Below are positions 13,264-25,956 of a stretch of 64,000 nt of DNA, one piece after another; position 1 is the stretch's first letter, and each line of letters starts with the position of its first letter. The stretch lies in contig VYZB01000744.1 in assembly GCA_013397455.1 (NCBI GenBank), forward strand, positions 230,268-294,267, in the 5' to 3' direction. This stretch comes from Crotophaga sulcirostris (Eukaryota > Chordata > Aves > Cuculiformes > Crotophagidae). A model generated the notes under the pieces. That model was not told the origin of the DNA. It made no database searches and saw nothing but the letters and a program-made list of their open reading frames with translations. The position numbers and the translations under genes were made by a program.

Positions 13264-14515
13264 TAATCTTTGAGGAGTTGTGGAGATCAAGGGATGTCTC
13301 CAAAGACTGGAAGAAGACTGATGTCACTCCCATCTACAAGGAGCGCTTAAAAGAAGATCCAGGAAATTACAGGCCCATCAGTCTTACATGAGACCCAGGG
13401 AAAGTTATGGAATGAATCCTGCTGGAGATTATCACAAGTCAAATGAAGTACATAAATGGAAAAAGCCAGCACAGATTCACCAAGGGCAAATGGTACTTGA
13501 CAAACCTGATCGCTATCTGTGAAAAAGTAACCTGCTCAGTTGCTGTGGGGCAAGCTGTGGAAATTGTCTACTTGGATTTCCCCACAGCCTCCTCCTAAAG
13601 GAACTGGTGTGTTACCCTATGGACAAGTGTAGTGGCTGGAGAACTGGCTGACAGGCAGCGCCCAGAGGGTGGCAGTAAATAGCTCCTTTTCAAACTGGCA
13701 ACCTGTCACAAGTGGGGTCTGGCAGGGATCAATATTGGGCCTAATGCTGTTTAACATTTTAATAACTGGAGGATGGGTTAAAGCTTTTCTTGATGAAGTT
13801 TACTGACAATAACAAACTGAGTGGGGAAGTGGGCGCTTCAGAAGGGAGAGCCACGCTGCAGGAAGATGTGGATAGGCTGCAAGAGTGTGCTAACTATAAC
13901 CTTATGAAGTTCAAACAGAACAAGTGTAAGGTCTTGCATCTGGGAAAGCATAACCCAGGAGTGAAGGACTCTGTAGAAAGGGGCCTAGATGTCCTGGTAG
14001 ACAACAAGCTCACTATGAGTGAACAGTGTGCTGCTGTAGCAAAATAAAAAGCCAACAGAATGCTGGGTTGCATCAACAAGGGCAACAGTAGCAGAGATAA
14101 AGAAGGTATTTTCTGACTCTACTCAGAGCTTGTCAGATCTCACCCAGAATACTGTGTTCAGTTTTGGTCCCTGCTACACAAAAAAGTATGTGGACAGGTT
14201 GGAGAGGGTCCAGAAAAAGACTTGAAAGAAGATAAGAGACTCCTTTCTTTACAGAGTCATATGGAAAAGATGGCATAATGGGTACAAGTTACTCCTAGGA
14301 GATTCTAACTGAACACTAGGAAAGTTTTTCACAATGAGAACCATCTGCCATTGGAATAATCTGCCCAGGGAAGTGGTGAATTCCCCAACATTGGACATTT
14401 TTAAGACTCAGCTGGACAGGGTGCTGGAGCATCTTGTCTAGACTGTGCTTTTGATAAGAAAAGTTGGACCAGATGATCCTTGAGGTCCCTTCTAACAGAG
14501 TATTTTATGAATTCT
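13264..14515 (+). mobile_element. CR1 LINE, reverse-transcriptase to 3' end, decayed
   Basis: A longer but degenerate CR1 copy. It begins near the start of the reverse-transcriptase domain (residues like DWKKTDVTPIYKE, then GNYRPISL near 13300-13390). It passes QHRFTKG-like sequence (about 13470) and the region before the catalytic motif, where the expected F-x-DD now reads FTDNNKL (13799-13820), so the second catalytic Asp is lost. Next come LMKFKQNKCKVLHLGKHNPG (about 13900-13960) and DVLVDNKLTMSEQCAAVAK followed by a stop (14045). The 3' end reads MRTICHWNNLPREVVNSP-like and then GATGATCCTTGAGGTCCCTTC (14472-14492). Frameshifts, stops and internal deletions are numerous. It is more diverged than the copies at the left edge and belongs to a different CR1 subgroup by its terminus. 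Confidence 0.92.
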
Positions 14516-14547
14516 CCTTCCTTTCTTCTTTCCTTCTTTCCTCCCTA
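14513..14547 (+). repeat. Polypyrimidine (CTTT/CCTT) tract at CR1 3' terminus
   Basis: A 35-base run of only C and T apart from its edges directly abuts the CR1 3' end. It may be a microsatellite grown from the insertion site. Confidence 0.75.
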
Positions 14548-17500
14548 TTTATCGTTATTGAGAATTCTGTTTCTCTTAAAGTCTTTGCAAGCAAGTACAC
14601 TTCTGCTATTTTCTTATCCCTGTATAATTTTTCCTAACACTTTTACAATTCAATCTTTATTATTTATGGGAAAACAAACCAAAATATATCTACTCTTTCT
14701 CTCTTACTTTAAAAAAATAGACCAAGGTGAGCTCTAAAACAGGGGTGAGAGGAGGTGGTATTTTATAATGGCAATTTACTTTTTAAGAGCCTTATTATTG
14801 CACTATAAAAATTGTATTGGTTTAATTGTACTAAAAGGATTTTTTGAGGTAATAGAGAAAGGATTTGGAAATTTGGCATGAATTAAATAAGTCATAACAG
14901 GATTTGGACAAAGTGTATCCACAAATCCAAGTAAGCAGCTTGATGACTTCTCAACAACTAGTAAATATACACAATCCATGTGAGACAGACACTTCATCTA
15001 CCATGAGCGGATAAAGGTTATTATCTATCTTAAACTAGATAACAATGTAATTTATACTATCTAATGGTGCTATGGGTACAGTAGGTAAGTAAGATGGGCT
15101 GTATAAAGAGTGAGCTGCCAAGCCATCTTAAAAAGTATCCCATTTCTGAAGACAGTTTTGTTCCTTGTTAAACGTGTGTAAAATAGTATTTTCCTGAAAG
15201 ACTATGGGTACCCATAGGTGTGGCATATCTAGCTTCCATTATATAGTGTAGCAATAGTTATAATTTATTTGACATATTTTGTAACTGCAGCTAACACATG
15301 ACAGTAAATACATATAAAGCTTGATCTTTGATTAAAATAACAGAAGACATCTGAGTAGTGCATGCAACAATTACTTTTTCCAAACACAACTAAAATTTGA
15401 GTTGTATACTTCTTTAAATGGCCTAAAGAGTAAAACACTTGTAAGAAACTGTTATGAATCACTGCAGAGAACAGCCTATTTGACCTCAATTTAAACAATC
15501 ACATAACATTGTTCATCAAATTGCAATATGAAATACATTCTCACATAAAGCAGTTTTCTCTACCAGTTCCCATTCTGTTTGGAAACAACACCGATGATGG
15601 GTCCTCAAGATGTTTGCCAGGTCCTCAAACTCAACACTCTTACAAACATAGCAAACCATGACATATAATCTATGTAGGAAATTAGCTGAGTTATGGTTTG
15701 TTAATTTAAAACCATCAGTGGAGTAAGATTACCGACAGAAATAATATTAAATTTAATTAAAGGATCTAAGAGTTAAGTGGTTGGTATGGTGACAACATAT
15801 AAACCTAAAAATTACTATGAAAGTTACTCAGTATTAATTCTAAATTTGCAAAACTATCAAGACTTAGAAAATTAAGATCTTTTAAAAAAAATATTCAAAG
15901 CACCTGCATGTGTTTCATGTGCAAAATTAATTCTCATATTAAATTATCAGAATGACATTAACATTAAGGGACCATTAGTATCATTCATAATTATTCATTA
16001 TGTTTAAGTTGAATCATATGTCATTTCCTTGACATATTATATTTATTATTAAAAAGGTTAGCTTTCTAAAACTCTAATTATGGGTATAAAGCACATGGAA
16101 GACAGAATATCCATAGTAAGGAAACCTAGAGACAAATATTCTCAAGCAATTTTTCTGTAAAGAGCGAAATATTTTATCTAGAAACTTAATCCAGCTGGGA
16201 TGAAACCTAGGAGAGAGACAGTAAGTTAGAATAGCATACAGTGATGTAAAATGATGAAAAAGGAAATGATGTAAAACCACGGAAAAGAAAAAGACATTTC
16301 AACAGGGCAATCAATCACTCTTTTCCTGAATAGTTCAGGTTTCACAACACACATTTTTCATTATATTCTTCAAACTAGGGTGTGGCAACTGACCCAAAAT
16401 GCTATTAGGTGCATAGTTTGTTTTAAGAGGTCAGTCTTTGATTTTTCATTTATTTAAATATTTTTGTCTTTCATATGAAGATATTTGCTTCTTTTTGAGA
16501 CCCTACACATAGATTGTACAATCAGACTGAGCTATATATTGATTCTGAATTATTGTCTTACACATACATACAAATATAATTTAACATTGATTCCAGTACA
16601 GATTTCTGCTAATATAAACTAGAGGTTGTAGAACCATGAGTTTAATCTTTTGTCAAGTGCTCTGTGACAGATGGATTGGCTGCACGGTCCCAGTTCTCTC
16701 TTGCCATACCCCTAAGTGGCAATTAGTCTATGTCTTACATAGCCTCAGCTGTTCTGCACTGACAATGATAAACAATAATAAAAGTTTTACTGGCTTTAGT
16801 GAAGCTCCACCATCTGAAACTATGATGCTATTTTCTTGAACAATTAAATTTGTTATAGCTATTATAGCAAAAACATATATATAAAAATTATCTTATTTTT
16901 TTTAGGGAAAAATGGCAATTAAATGCTTTTTTTTATTAAAAAAAATAGACACCCTTAAATAACATCAGGAATTTCTTTATGTTTATACAATTGCAGATAG
17001 GTTCAATACGTTTAGGAGACTTATGTGTACCATTTTCTCCTCCTCCCAGCCTATTCACATATACCCAAACATCTTTAGATGCTTAACGCCTGCCACCTTC
17101 CTAGAGACCACTCTGGCTGTGTCAGAACAGGAATTCCGGAAAGCAGTATCAGAACCTAGCCTAGAATTCTTGTGCACATCTTGAAAAGAATGTCAAGATA
17201 TGTCTCTTGAGCCATGCACATTGTTCTGTCTTGATTCTTTTACCTTAGATCTATTCTTTTTATCTGCTTCTCTGACAGGGTTTGGCACTATTAATTGATC
17301 ATTAGGTACAGATATTATTTAGTATTTACAGGAGTGCAAAAAGCTTAAGAAAATTTCCAAAACTAATGAATGAACTGTATCTTTCCCAAAATATACAAGC
17401 ATATCCTCACAGTTCAGCTTTGCATTGAGGGTTGCTTGAAAATCATCCCTTTTCTTACAAGCCTACTATGAGTTATAACATAAGGACCCCAGAATAGCAC

Positions 17501-18022
17501 CTATCATTCAGTTTTTCAATTAAAAAAAAATAAATCCATGTACAGGAGTTATTTGGCATAGCTCTTCAGCCCTTTCTCAATAAAGTCACAAATACTGCAA
17601 ATATGAGTGGATATTGTAGCATTTAATTTCTATTGATTTCACAGCATTCAAGAAATAATTTCTGCTATACCTGGCTCACCTTTGACAATCTCATTAAATT
17701 AAATAAAAATAAAAATAATCATTATTTTAAGATAGGAAAAGTTTGGGTATTGCATTACATAAGATGAACCTGCACCCAAAAAAGAATGATAACCCAATGA
17801 GCTGCACTCAGTTCTCGATAGCAGTGGAAATATAGTGATAGCTCATCATATTGCAGTTTAACTTCTCAGCCTCCTCTTTCTCCATGTCCTTACCCACTCT
17901 TTTCAGCAACTACTGGAAACAAGAAATTTGTTTGACCTTCTCTTTCACAGATGTCCTACAGTAAGCCCACTTTCTGTCATATCCCCACTTTAACCATAAA
18001 GGTGGGCACTCTTTTTAATACT
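14548..18022. other. AT-rich intergenic stretch
   Basis: No gene or transposon recognised. There are runs of A/T near 15885-15895 and 16900-16945, and a short TA-rich segment at 16876-16890. Confidence 0.6.
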
Positions 18023-18819
18023 TGTTGTGGTAGAATGATATTGCCTGACTTGCTAAGAGATGTTGCAAGAGAGGGCAAATGCTGAAGTCATTTTGACCTT
18101 GCAAAAGGGAGCAGTTTGACTTGAAGAACTTTATCTGGTAAGACAGGCGGATTGGCTGATGGTCTAGCACTCAAATCAGCCGAGTGACACTTCAGGTGAG
18201 GTGGAGGATTCACAGCCTGATGTTCCTTCAGTTAGGATCAGAAAGATTCTTGAAAGCACATACTGAACTCCCTGTTCTGAAGGCACGACAAACGGCCTGA
18301 GCCCTCCCTTCTGACAGGACTGGCCTTGCCAAGAGCCAATCAACACATAATAATTGACATAGTCCCACCTCACAAAGAGGCACAAGAGTTTTCAAAAAGC
18401 ATAAAATCGCACCTGAGAACCTTTTCTTTGGGGAAGGAATAGCTTACCTGGTGGACAAGTTGGCAGGCTTGCACCTCCCTTCCCCTCCAAGAGGCGATGT
18501 CTTTTTGGTAAGAGTTGCACCTCTAACTTTGTCAGATGTCAACCAGGAAAATAACTACTAACTTGAACTTTTATATACATATATATATGATAACTGTTAA
18601 CTGAAGGTAGTCATCTAGTGCAAATGCAGCAAGTGAATGCCTTATGTAGTTACGTGACACCTGTGCAGCCTCATGTGTTCTATGGGTAAGGGAATAAAGC
18701 TATTCCACAATGTTCTCTGTGCTGAAAGAGCTGGTGTGTTCCTTTACTCAGAGCTGTATGTCTTTCTTTACTAGAAATCTATTCCCTCCTTGCTTGGCAT
18801 CTCCTGTTTTGGCAGGGCA
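18023..18819 (+). mobile_element. Probable solo LTR of an endogenous retrovirus
   Basis: This is a roughly 800-bp block that starts TGTTGTGG and can end in GGGCA. Its signals are in LTR order: a CCAAT box (18336-18340), an ATAAAA TATA-like box (18401-18406), a TA-rich microsatellite (18571-18589), an AATAAA polyadenylation signal (18693-18698) followed by a GT-rich stretch (about 18728-18740), and a short U5. The spacing from TATA to polyadenylation signal is about 290 bp. No gag or pol sequence lies alongside, so a solo LTR is the simplest reading. The 3' boundary is uncertain: similar-looking sequence may continue to about 18930, which would be the start of an internal region. I found no clean target duplication. 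Confidence 0.6.
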
Positions 18820-20484
18820 ATAAGTACCACCATTAATTTGGAGCAGCAAACAACACCCATTCAACAAAATCAATATATGTGCCCTATCAGACACAAGTCC
18901 TATTCAGCTTATCCCAAGAGCAGGGACAATGTTTGCCTGGTTTTGTTTCCTTGCTTCTTTCTCTCTAACTGAAGTATCTGTCCTTAAATTAATTCTTTTT
19001 CAAGATATACTGTGCAGCTCAAGTTAAAAATAGCAAAATATTAATTCAAGTAAGAGCAACTAAAACCCTTAAAAATGAATCTTGAATGTTTTCCTTCACA
19101 TACCTGGAGGTTTTCAGATGAAATTACATCTGCTCCAACACATAAATTTTGAACTATCTTTCAATATTTGGTCAATGATTTAAAAATATTTCTTTTCCTT
19201 TTTTCTTTTTTCCCCCCTTACTTGTACAATTCTTCTCCTTTATTGTGACTGACTCTTTTCTGAAGTACCTCTAGGCATTAAGCAAGGCAAGTGCAGTTGG
19301 TGAATTGGAATGGAGCCATTGACTGGAGTCAATTGCCTGCACACAATTATCATCTAAATTACTTTGTAAAACAATTTTACGTATCTCCTGCTTAAAAGCA
19401 CAGTTACTTCTTTATTCTTGACCTTTCTTCTGTTACTCTGAATATCCTTTCAGATTATTGACAGTTATTTTTTAGCTACTGATTTTTTTTCACAGTCAGC
19501 TTGGCCATTTCATACTTCTGTTTTCTTATCCACTTAGATTCAGAACAAGCAAGATTTCTAAATATTTCTCAAATCATTAAACGTATACTCTTTCTTAGGG
19601 AAAAACCACCTCATATAATCCAACTCCTGAATCTTTGACGTTAAATTGAATCAGAGCCATTTATTTTGCATAATAATATCAATAATAGTAACAATAAAAA
19701 TATTTTCTCTAGGGTGTCACTGATGAGATGACTGATATTGCATATTCTGATTCTCATGCAAACTATATCAGTTAACAGTTATCCCATTTCATTCTTATTC
19801 TAACATTGATCTGTAGACTAGTTTTGTTTTCTTCATTTTTATCTCCAGGTACTGACAGATGACTGTTGCGTTTCCCCATCAGGCTTTGCTTGACCAAATC
19901 TCAAGTTTTCCATCTTTTCCAGGTACAACAAACTGTTCATTCCTCAAACTTTTACTTTGCTGGGAACATACACGGTATTGTAGCCTGAGTCTTATCACTT
20001 TGTTTTAATGTATTTATTATCTATCTCTCTCTCTTTTTTTTTTAATATATTGAAAAGAGTGTCATAACAAGTATTTATAGACATCTAGCCTTTCTTCCCC
20101 AGTGCAATAGCTTTCATGTTATTTCTCCAAATTAATCTTTGACTCTTTTAGTTTAACTATCTTAGCTTTGTTTACATATTTTTTGTTATCTTATTAATAG
20201 AGTGATATTTCTCATTTTTTTATTTATGTCTTGCTGAAGAGATGATGCATTTCAAGAATATTCCAGTCCTGACTGTTGTTCTTCTAAGTTTCTGCTAACA
20301 TTTCACTATTGCTTTGCATAGTATATTACATTGCAATTTCTTTCTTTCAGTTTTCTGAGCTTCTTATATTAAAACAGCTAATAAAGAAGGTGGTAGCAAG
20401 AAATTATATTATTATTACCACTATCATACTATGATTACTGAGAATCTCAGCAATGGTATTTGCTTTCTCCATGATCACCATTTT
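18820..20484. other. AT-rich intergenic stretch
   Basis: Nothing recognised apart from low-complexity pyrimidine runs (19195-19218, 20020-20043). The first ~110 bp may still belong to the LTR to the left. Confidence 0.55.
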
Positions 20485-21165
20485 GTAGAATCATCACATC
20501 ATTTAGATTGGAAAATGCCTTTAAGACCATCAAGTCCAACCCTTACCTTAACACTGCCAAGCCAACACTAAACCATGTCCCTGAGTATCACATCTACTCT
20601 TCTTTTAAATACCTCCAGGGATGATGACTTAGCCATTCCCCTGGGCAGCCTGTTCCAAAATTTGATAACAATTTTGGTGAAGAATTTTTTTCCCAAGATC
20701 CCGTCTAAACCTCCCTTGGTGCAACTTGAAGTAATTTCTCCTTATCCTATCAATTGTTCCTTGAGAAAAGAGACACCACCTTGCTACAACCTCATCTCAG
20801 GTAGTTGTAGAGAACAATAAGATCTCCCCTCAGCCTCCTTTTCTCAAGGCTGAACAACCCTAGTTCCCTCAGCCACACTTCATGACTTGTGCTCTATTAT
20901 CTTCACCAGCTTTGTTTCTCTTCTTTGGATGCATTCTAGTGCTCGGTGTCTTTCTTGAAGTGAGAGACCCAAAACCAAACATAATATTTAAGGTTTGGCC
21001 TTAGTGCTGGGTACAGAGGCATGATCACTTCCCTACTCCTGCTGGCCACAGTATTTCTAATACATGCCACAATGCTATTGACCTTCTTAGCCACTTGAGC
21101 ACACTGCTGGCTCATATTCAGGCATCTATCAACCAACACCCCCTAGTCCTTTCCCATCTTTTCCA
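20485..21165 (-). mobile_element. CR1 LINE, 5'-truncated 3' fragment
   Basis: Reverse-oriented CR1. Read on the plus strand it begins with the complement of the CR1 tail (TAGAATCATCACATC, 20486-20500), then the reverse complement of the usual 3' end (ACCATCAAGTCCAACCC). On the minus strand the ORF2 C-terminus is readable as [20 protein letters not shown] and [12 protein letters not shown] (about 21135-20990). The rest is shifted between frames. Its tail and protein type match the CR1 at 27016-27962, so the two are probably the same subfamily. Truncated at about 21165 and non-functional. Confidence 0.93.
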
Positions 21166-24100
21166 TTTTTTGATACTGATACTCTTTATCTGCTATTTTT
21201 CCCTTATGCAACAGCTTTTCTCTCATGGGTATTGACACCAGGATTGGAAATTGTCTTCATCACTTTCTCATCTCCAGTTCTTCTTTTATTTGGTAATCTC
21301 CACTATCCTGTCCTAACCTCCAAAGACTGCAGGCAGTCCAATAGTCCTTTTCAACCTCTACTTTTCTATGATTCTGTCATCCAAATCACAGTCTTCTCTG
21401 GCATCTTTGCAGTCTTGCCAGAGTTAATTCTTGAAAGAATTTCTTCGTGTAATATTTTACAAATGAAAAGTCTGTTAATGATTTCTCAGATATTTCCAGC
21501 AGTCTTTAGTCATGTAGCACATTTTTTCAATCTCTATATTCTCTGCAGTTACAGTGACTGTTCATTTGTCTTAATAAACCCTGAACATCTATTCAACACT
21601 AACTGGTACCTGTGAATTTCAGCATCCATTGTTCCATCGACTTCAAGATCACCTTGTTTAAGACAGTCTTTTGTGTATTCCTAAATTAACATCAATATCC
21701 TTCACCTTAACAAAATAATTGCCACAGTAATACTGACTAAAAGTCTTTATAATATTTTATGTTATTAAAATAAACAAAAGTAAACTTTAAACTTCTATTT
21801 CCCTTAGTCCAATGTAAATGAACATTTGTAGTACTTCTGATGCAGAGCGAAAGCCCTTCTTCACTTGGAAAATTGTCCTATTCCTTACTTTAGTTTGATC
21901 TTGGAAAGTTTTGCAGGAATCCATTTGCCCCACAGGGCTTGATTCCAAATAAGATATTTGGTTGATTCCAGGCATGCACAGCTGGTGCTATCTACCAAGA
22001 AACTAGGCCAACTGCTTTTCCATGACCCATTAATGGAATGGGCTGATTACTTGTTATGCTGTTGCTCTTCTTTCTTCTCAGACTGCAGTACCAGAATATC
22101 TCACTTTCACCTTCCTGTTATCTCAAGAGTTGGCTGCTCTATTATTATTAATAACTCCCTTCATATTTTTCTTTTCCTCCATCTTTTCCTTTGAACTAGC
22201 ATAAGTGAAAATAACCTTACAAAGTCTCTATGTAAGAAACTCTCAAATCAATGAGTATTCTGCAGGAATAGAGAATTATTTAATCAACCAAATGTTATTT
22301 GGCTGATGTTAAAAAGTCAGCAGGAGGAGCTCACAACATTAATTTTAATCAGTTGCTTAAAAATTCTTCAAAACAGTGCCTCATATAAAACCTGTTTGCA
22401 CAAATCCCCTTGGTGTTTGGACACAGCATATATCGGAATATAACTGAACTTGTATTTAAAATTTAGCAAATGTGCTAGATATCTCTTGAGGAGGAGCAGC
22501 TGGACCTCTGGATGAAAAAGCTGTGAGCCCTTATTGCCTGAACTAAATGACCTAGCTTTCCTAGCTCAAAGGCTAGATTAGATTAAAAAATGATTTGTAG
22601 TCCAGTCACTATGGAGGGACTGAAAACCCCACTAATTGTGGGCTACCTCCATATTCACATAATGTTTTCTTTTATTTTTTATCCTTGGTTACTGCCTGGT
22701 CTGAGCATGATGGTCTGAGTTTGGCTTCAAAAATCTATTTAGTTGTTACTGCAGAAAGATCATTCATTTTGACCTTCTTCCAGAGCTGCTTGGAGTAGTC
22801 TGCACTTAACTCTCTTAGACACCGCTCCAAACCAAACCCACTGATCCAAAAATCAGTTTTATGGAGAAACACACTGAGGAGGGGAGTCAGAGATGGGAAG
22901 AGCCTATTAGGGCATCCTCCAGCTGTTACATTCACACATACACGCACTTGAGGAAAATGCCTGGAGCAGAAAATTGAACAATATAAATTTATAAAGTTCT
23001 TATTTGTAGCAGTAAATAGGCAGGATTTAAATTTTGAACTGATAAAAGGATATACTTTGTTGCACATGCATAATTAGCCTAGAGAGCTCATTGCCACAAA
23101 AATATCACTGAGGCCTTAAAGATTAGCAGAATTTTTAAAAGGATTAAACATTTATATGGATATTGAGAGTATTCACATTGGCATGGAATTAGATTTATTT
23201 ATTTAAAAAAAAACAAACTTAGACACTCTCTTATTTCAGGACATAAAACAACAGGTAGCAATTGGGAATAGGAAGGCATTTCCCCTCTCAGGGAAGTTGT
23301 TTCATAACTGCTCATTTCAGCTTCTTTATGAGCATGTGATTCTAGTCACTGACAGCAGCAAGATGTTGGACTAAACACCAAATATTTCTTGAGCAAGAAT
23401 AGCAATTACCAGGCTCATATTGACTTATGTTAATGACCACACAGTTACTATGGAGGAAAAATAAATGTTTTACCATTCAAAGTTGCTCATGAGGATATAA
23501 AGGTGACACACAAGACATAGAAATGTTTTACAAGGTATTACTGCTTCTTTTGCAGCAAGGAATGCTTCTGGATAGATATTTCAGGGAGTGTTTAATGAGT
23601 GACTGGCATAGGAATAAAATTATTGACATGAACAAGTTAATGACCAATTAAGTACAAAAACAAAACTAAATTACTTGCATTGGTACCTAATTTAAAACTG
23701 TGATTGTAATCCAGGTAATGGAACTCTGCTGGAAGTGTTCTTAGCACTCCCCTAACAAAAAAGTCATTACTGACTGGCCTGCTGCTTCATATAATTGCTG
23801 TGATAAGCCACTGCAAGTATAATTGGCTTTAGCTGAAAAATATTTCATCATAAAGCAAGAACAACAGTTGTACTTTGATTTATGTATTTATAGAAACTTA
23901 AGGAATATCATTAACACATTTAGTTTCGAGACGTTTTTACTAAGACAGAAAATGTAATGAAAAGATCTTTAAGAAACAATATACTTTTTGTTGAATTCTA
24001 TTCCTTTTGAACACTGAAATGACTTAAATAAGCATGCTTAGTCTCTTACAGCCAAAAGGAACTTCAGATTCGTTTCTGTACTCCTTTGTTATTATAGTAC

Positions 24101-25810
24101 TGCCTGAGAAGCTTACTAGTCCTAAAGAGATTCTGATGAGTTGTCTGTATTTCCTGTGCTTTCATGAATGTTCAGTATCGTGCCCTGTTCTCTTGCTTGT
24201 CTAGCTCAAACTAAAAAGAATTTGCAGTAGTGATAGATAAAAATATTGGATGTGAATATTCCATGGAAAACCATAAAAAATCTAATTGTATTCTCCTGTT
24301 TAAGACCCCTAATTTCCACTCTTTTGATGCTTGTTCTAATTAATAATTTTATCAGTAGGAGTTTGCCTAGAAATATTCATTTTTATTTGAGAATTAAGAA
24401 TATTCGTGACAAGCTCATTTTTAAAAGTGTGTACACTGGAAACCTAATTACAAAACCCTACAGTCTGTTAGTCATTAAATAAAACATCAAATCATATAAC
24501 ATGTGACGTGTGTGTCCAATCAAACATAATCAAAGCTTTTTAAAAACCCTATCTGGTTACTACAATCAGCAGTTTAGCTAACTTTTTTGTACTCCTCTTC
24601 CTTTATTGGCATATAGAAACATTAATAGTCACATGATTCTTACAATTCCAATGGAAAACTGTACAGACTAGCTTGCATATTTGGATATCAGAGATTGCAC
24701 CTAAATAAATAAATAAGTACATACACAACTAAACAAAGAAACGAATCATATGTAATACTTTGGGGGGGACAAATCTTGAAGAGATATGCTTTTTAGTAAC
24801 TGACACTCATTATATTTGCCTTCATTAACTTAAAATAAAGCAAGTAAAACTGATAAATTACAACTTAGGAAAGAGACATATAGCATGATATTGTGTGTAG
24901 GCTGATTGTCATATTGATTGCAAATCTTCATGCATTTGGACAGGGAAATTACTGCATTTTTATTATTTTTGAAATATTTTTCTATTGTTTTATTTATTTA
25001 AGTAAAGGATTTTTAAAAGTCACTTCTTCCTAAACACTTTTTAGCAACACTGTAGTATTATTTTGAGGCAAAAATCTAGAAATCTTAGAAGCACTTTTGT
25101 AGATTTTAATTCTCAATGTCAGATAAGGCTTTGATAGAACTTCATAGAATTTTTTACTATGAACTCAAAAAATTCTTCATAATAACCTTAAAGTTACATT
25201 TGGCCTAGCAATCCAGCCCAGTCTTGCAAATCCTTTGGAACATGCTGACCTTTGAGTATGAAAGAAGTTTCACTGGCACTAATGGATTTTGGATCAAACC
25301 ATAAAAAAAATCAACTATCCAAGGTAGCACTTCCCATCACCAGAGAACTGCATCTGTTCACTTCCTATATCATTAGCACAAAGAGCCAACCACTCATAAA
25401 GGTAACGGTGTAATTGTGAAGAAATTCAGGAGTCACCGATACTACTTTTTAATCAATTTGTCTTTGGAAACATTAAATCATCCACTGAGCTAAAAGGTGG
25501 TCTGATCTAGTACTTCAACCTTTATATAATATGATAGAATTACTTGATATTTATGTTCTATTTTAAACAGAGAAAGAGTAGAAGATAAGGAATAAGACTG
25601 ATTATTTTAAGTTGTAAATATTGTCATTTGTCTCCTCTATTAAGCAGTAAAGACACAGTGGAGGAAAACATCCTATTCCCATTGGAAAGAATATAGGAGT
25701 TTTTATGTTATAACATCTACGTTTGAAATGTCAACTTTCTCTTACTATGAATATGATTTCCTCAGAAATAATAACATTTTCAAAATGCAAGCAATTGCTT
25801 TTCCACTGAA
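21166..25810. other. AT-rich intergenic stretch
   Basis: About 4.6 kb with no recognised gene. A possible 40-bp CR1 tail (21344-21385) is listed separately. The remaining open frames, including one of 127 codons at 21232-21615, have no recognisable domain and are judged chance. Confidence 0.55.
21344..21385 (+). mobile_element. Possible very short CR1 3' tail
   Basis: The stretch TCCTTTTCAACCTCTACTTT followed by TCTATGATTCTGTCAT closely resembles the last ~40 bp of avian CR1 elements. Nothing before it looks like CR1, so it would be an extremely truncated insertion. A chance match is possible. Confidence 0.4.
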
Positions 25811-25956
25811 TGATTGAACTGGATCTGGCTGGGATGGAGTCAACTTTCTTCACAGCAGCCCATCTGATGCTGTGTCTTGGATTTGTGACAGATACAGTGT
25901 TGATAACACACCAATGGTTTTGGCTGTTACTGGGTAGTGCTTGCACAGTGTAAGGG
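25811..25956 (+). mobile_element. Avian ERV LTR, 5' portion (outer element of a nest)
   Basis: The sequence GGATCTGGCTGGGATGGAGT, then CTTTCTTCACAGCAGCCCAT and GTTGATAACACACCAATG, matches my recollection of the 5' part of a common avian retroviral LTR. It stops abruptly at 25956 within the block GCTTGCACAGTGTAAGGG. The expected continuation is found 2.1 kb away at 28046. The 48639 LTR starts with a related but distinct version of the same sequence. Confidence 0.8.

Noticed and set aside
21232..21615. 127-codon open frame
   Set aside because: Composition is Phe/Leu/Ser-rich from pyrimidine-rich DNA, with no domain. It also overlaps the possible CR1 tail.
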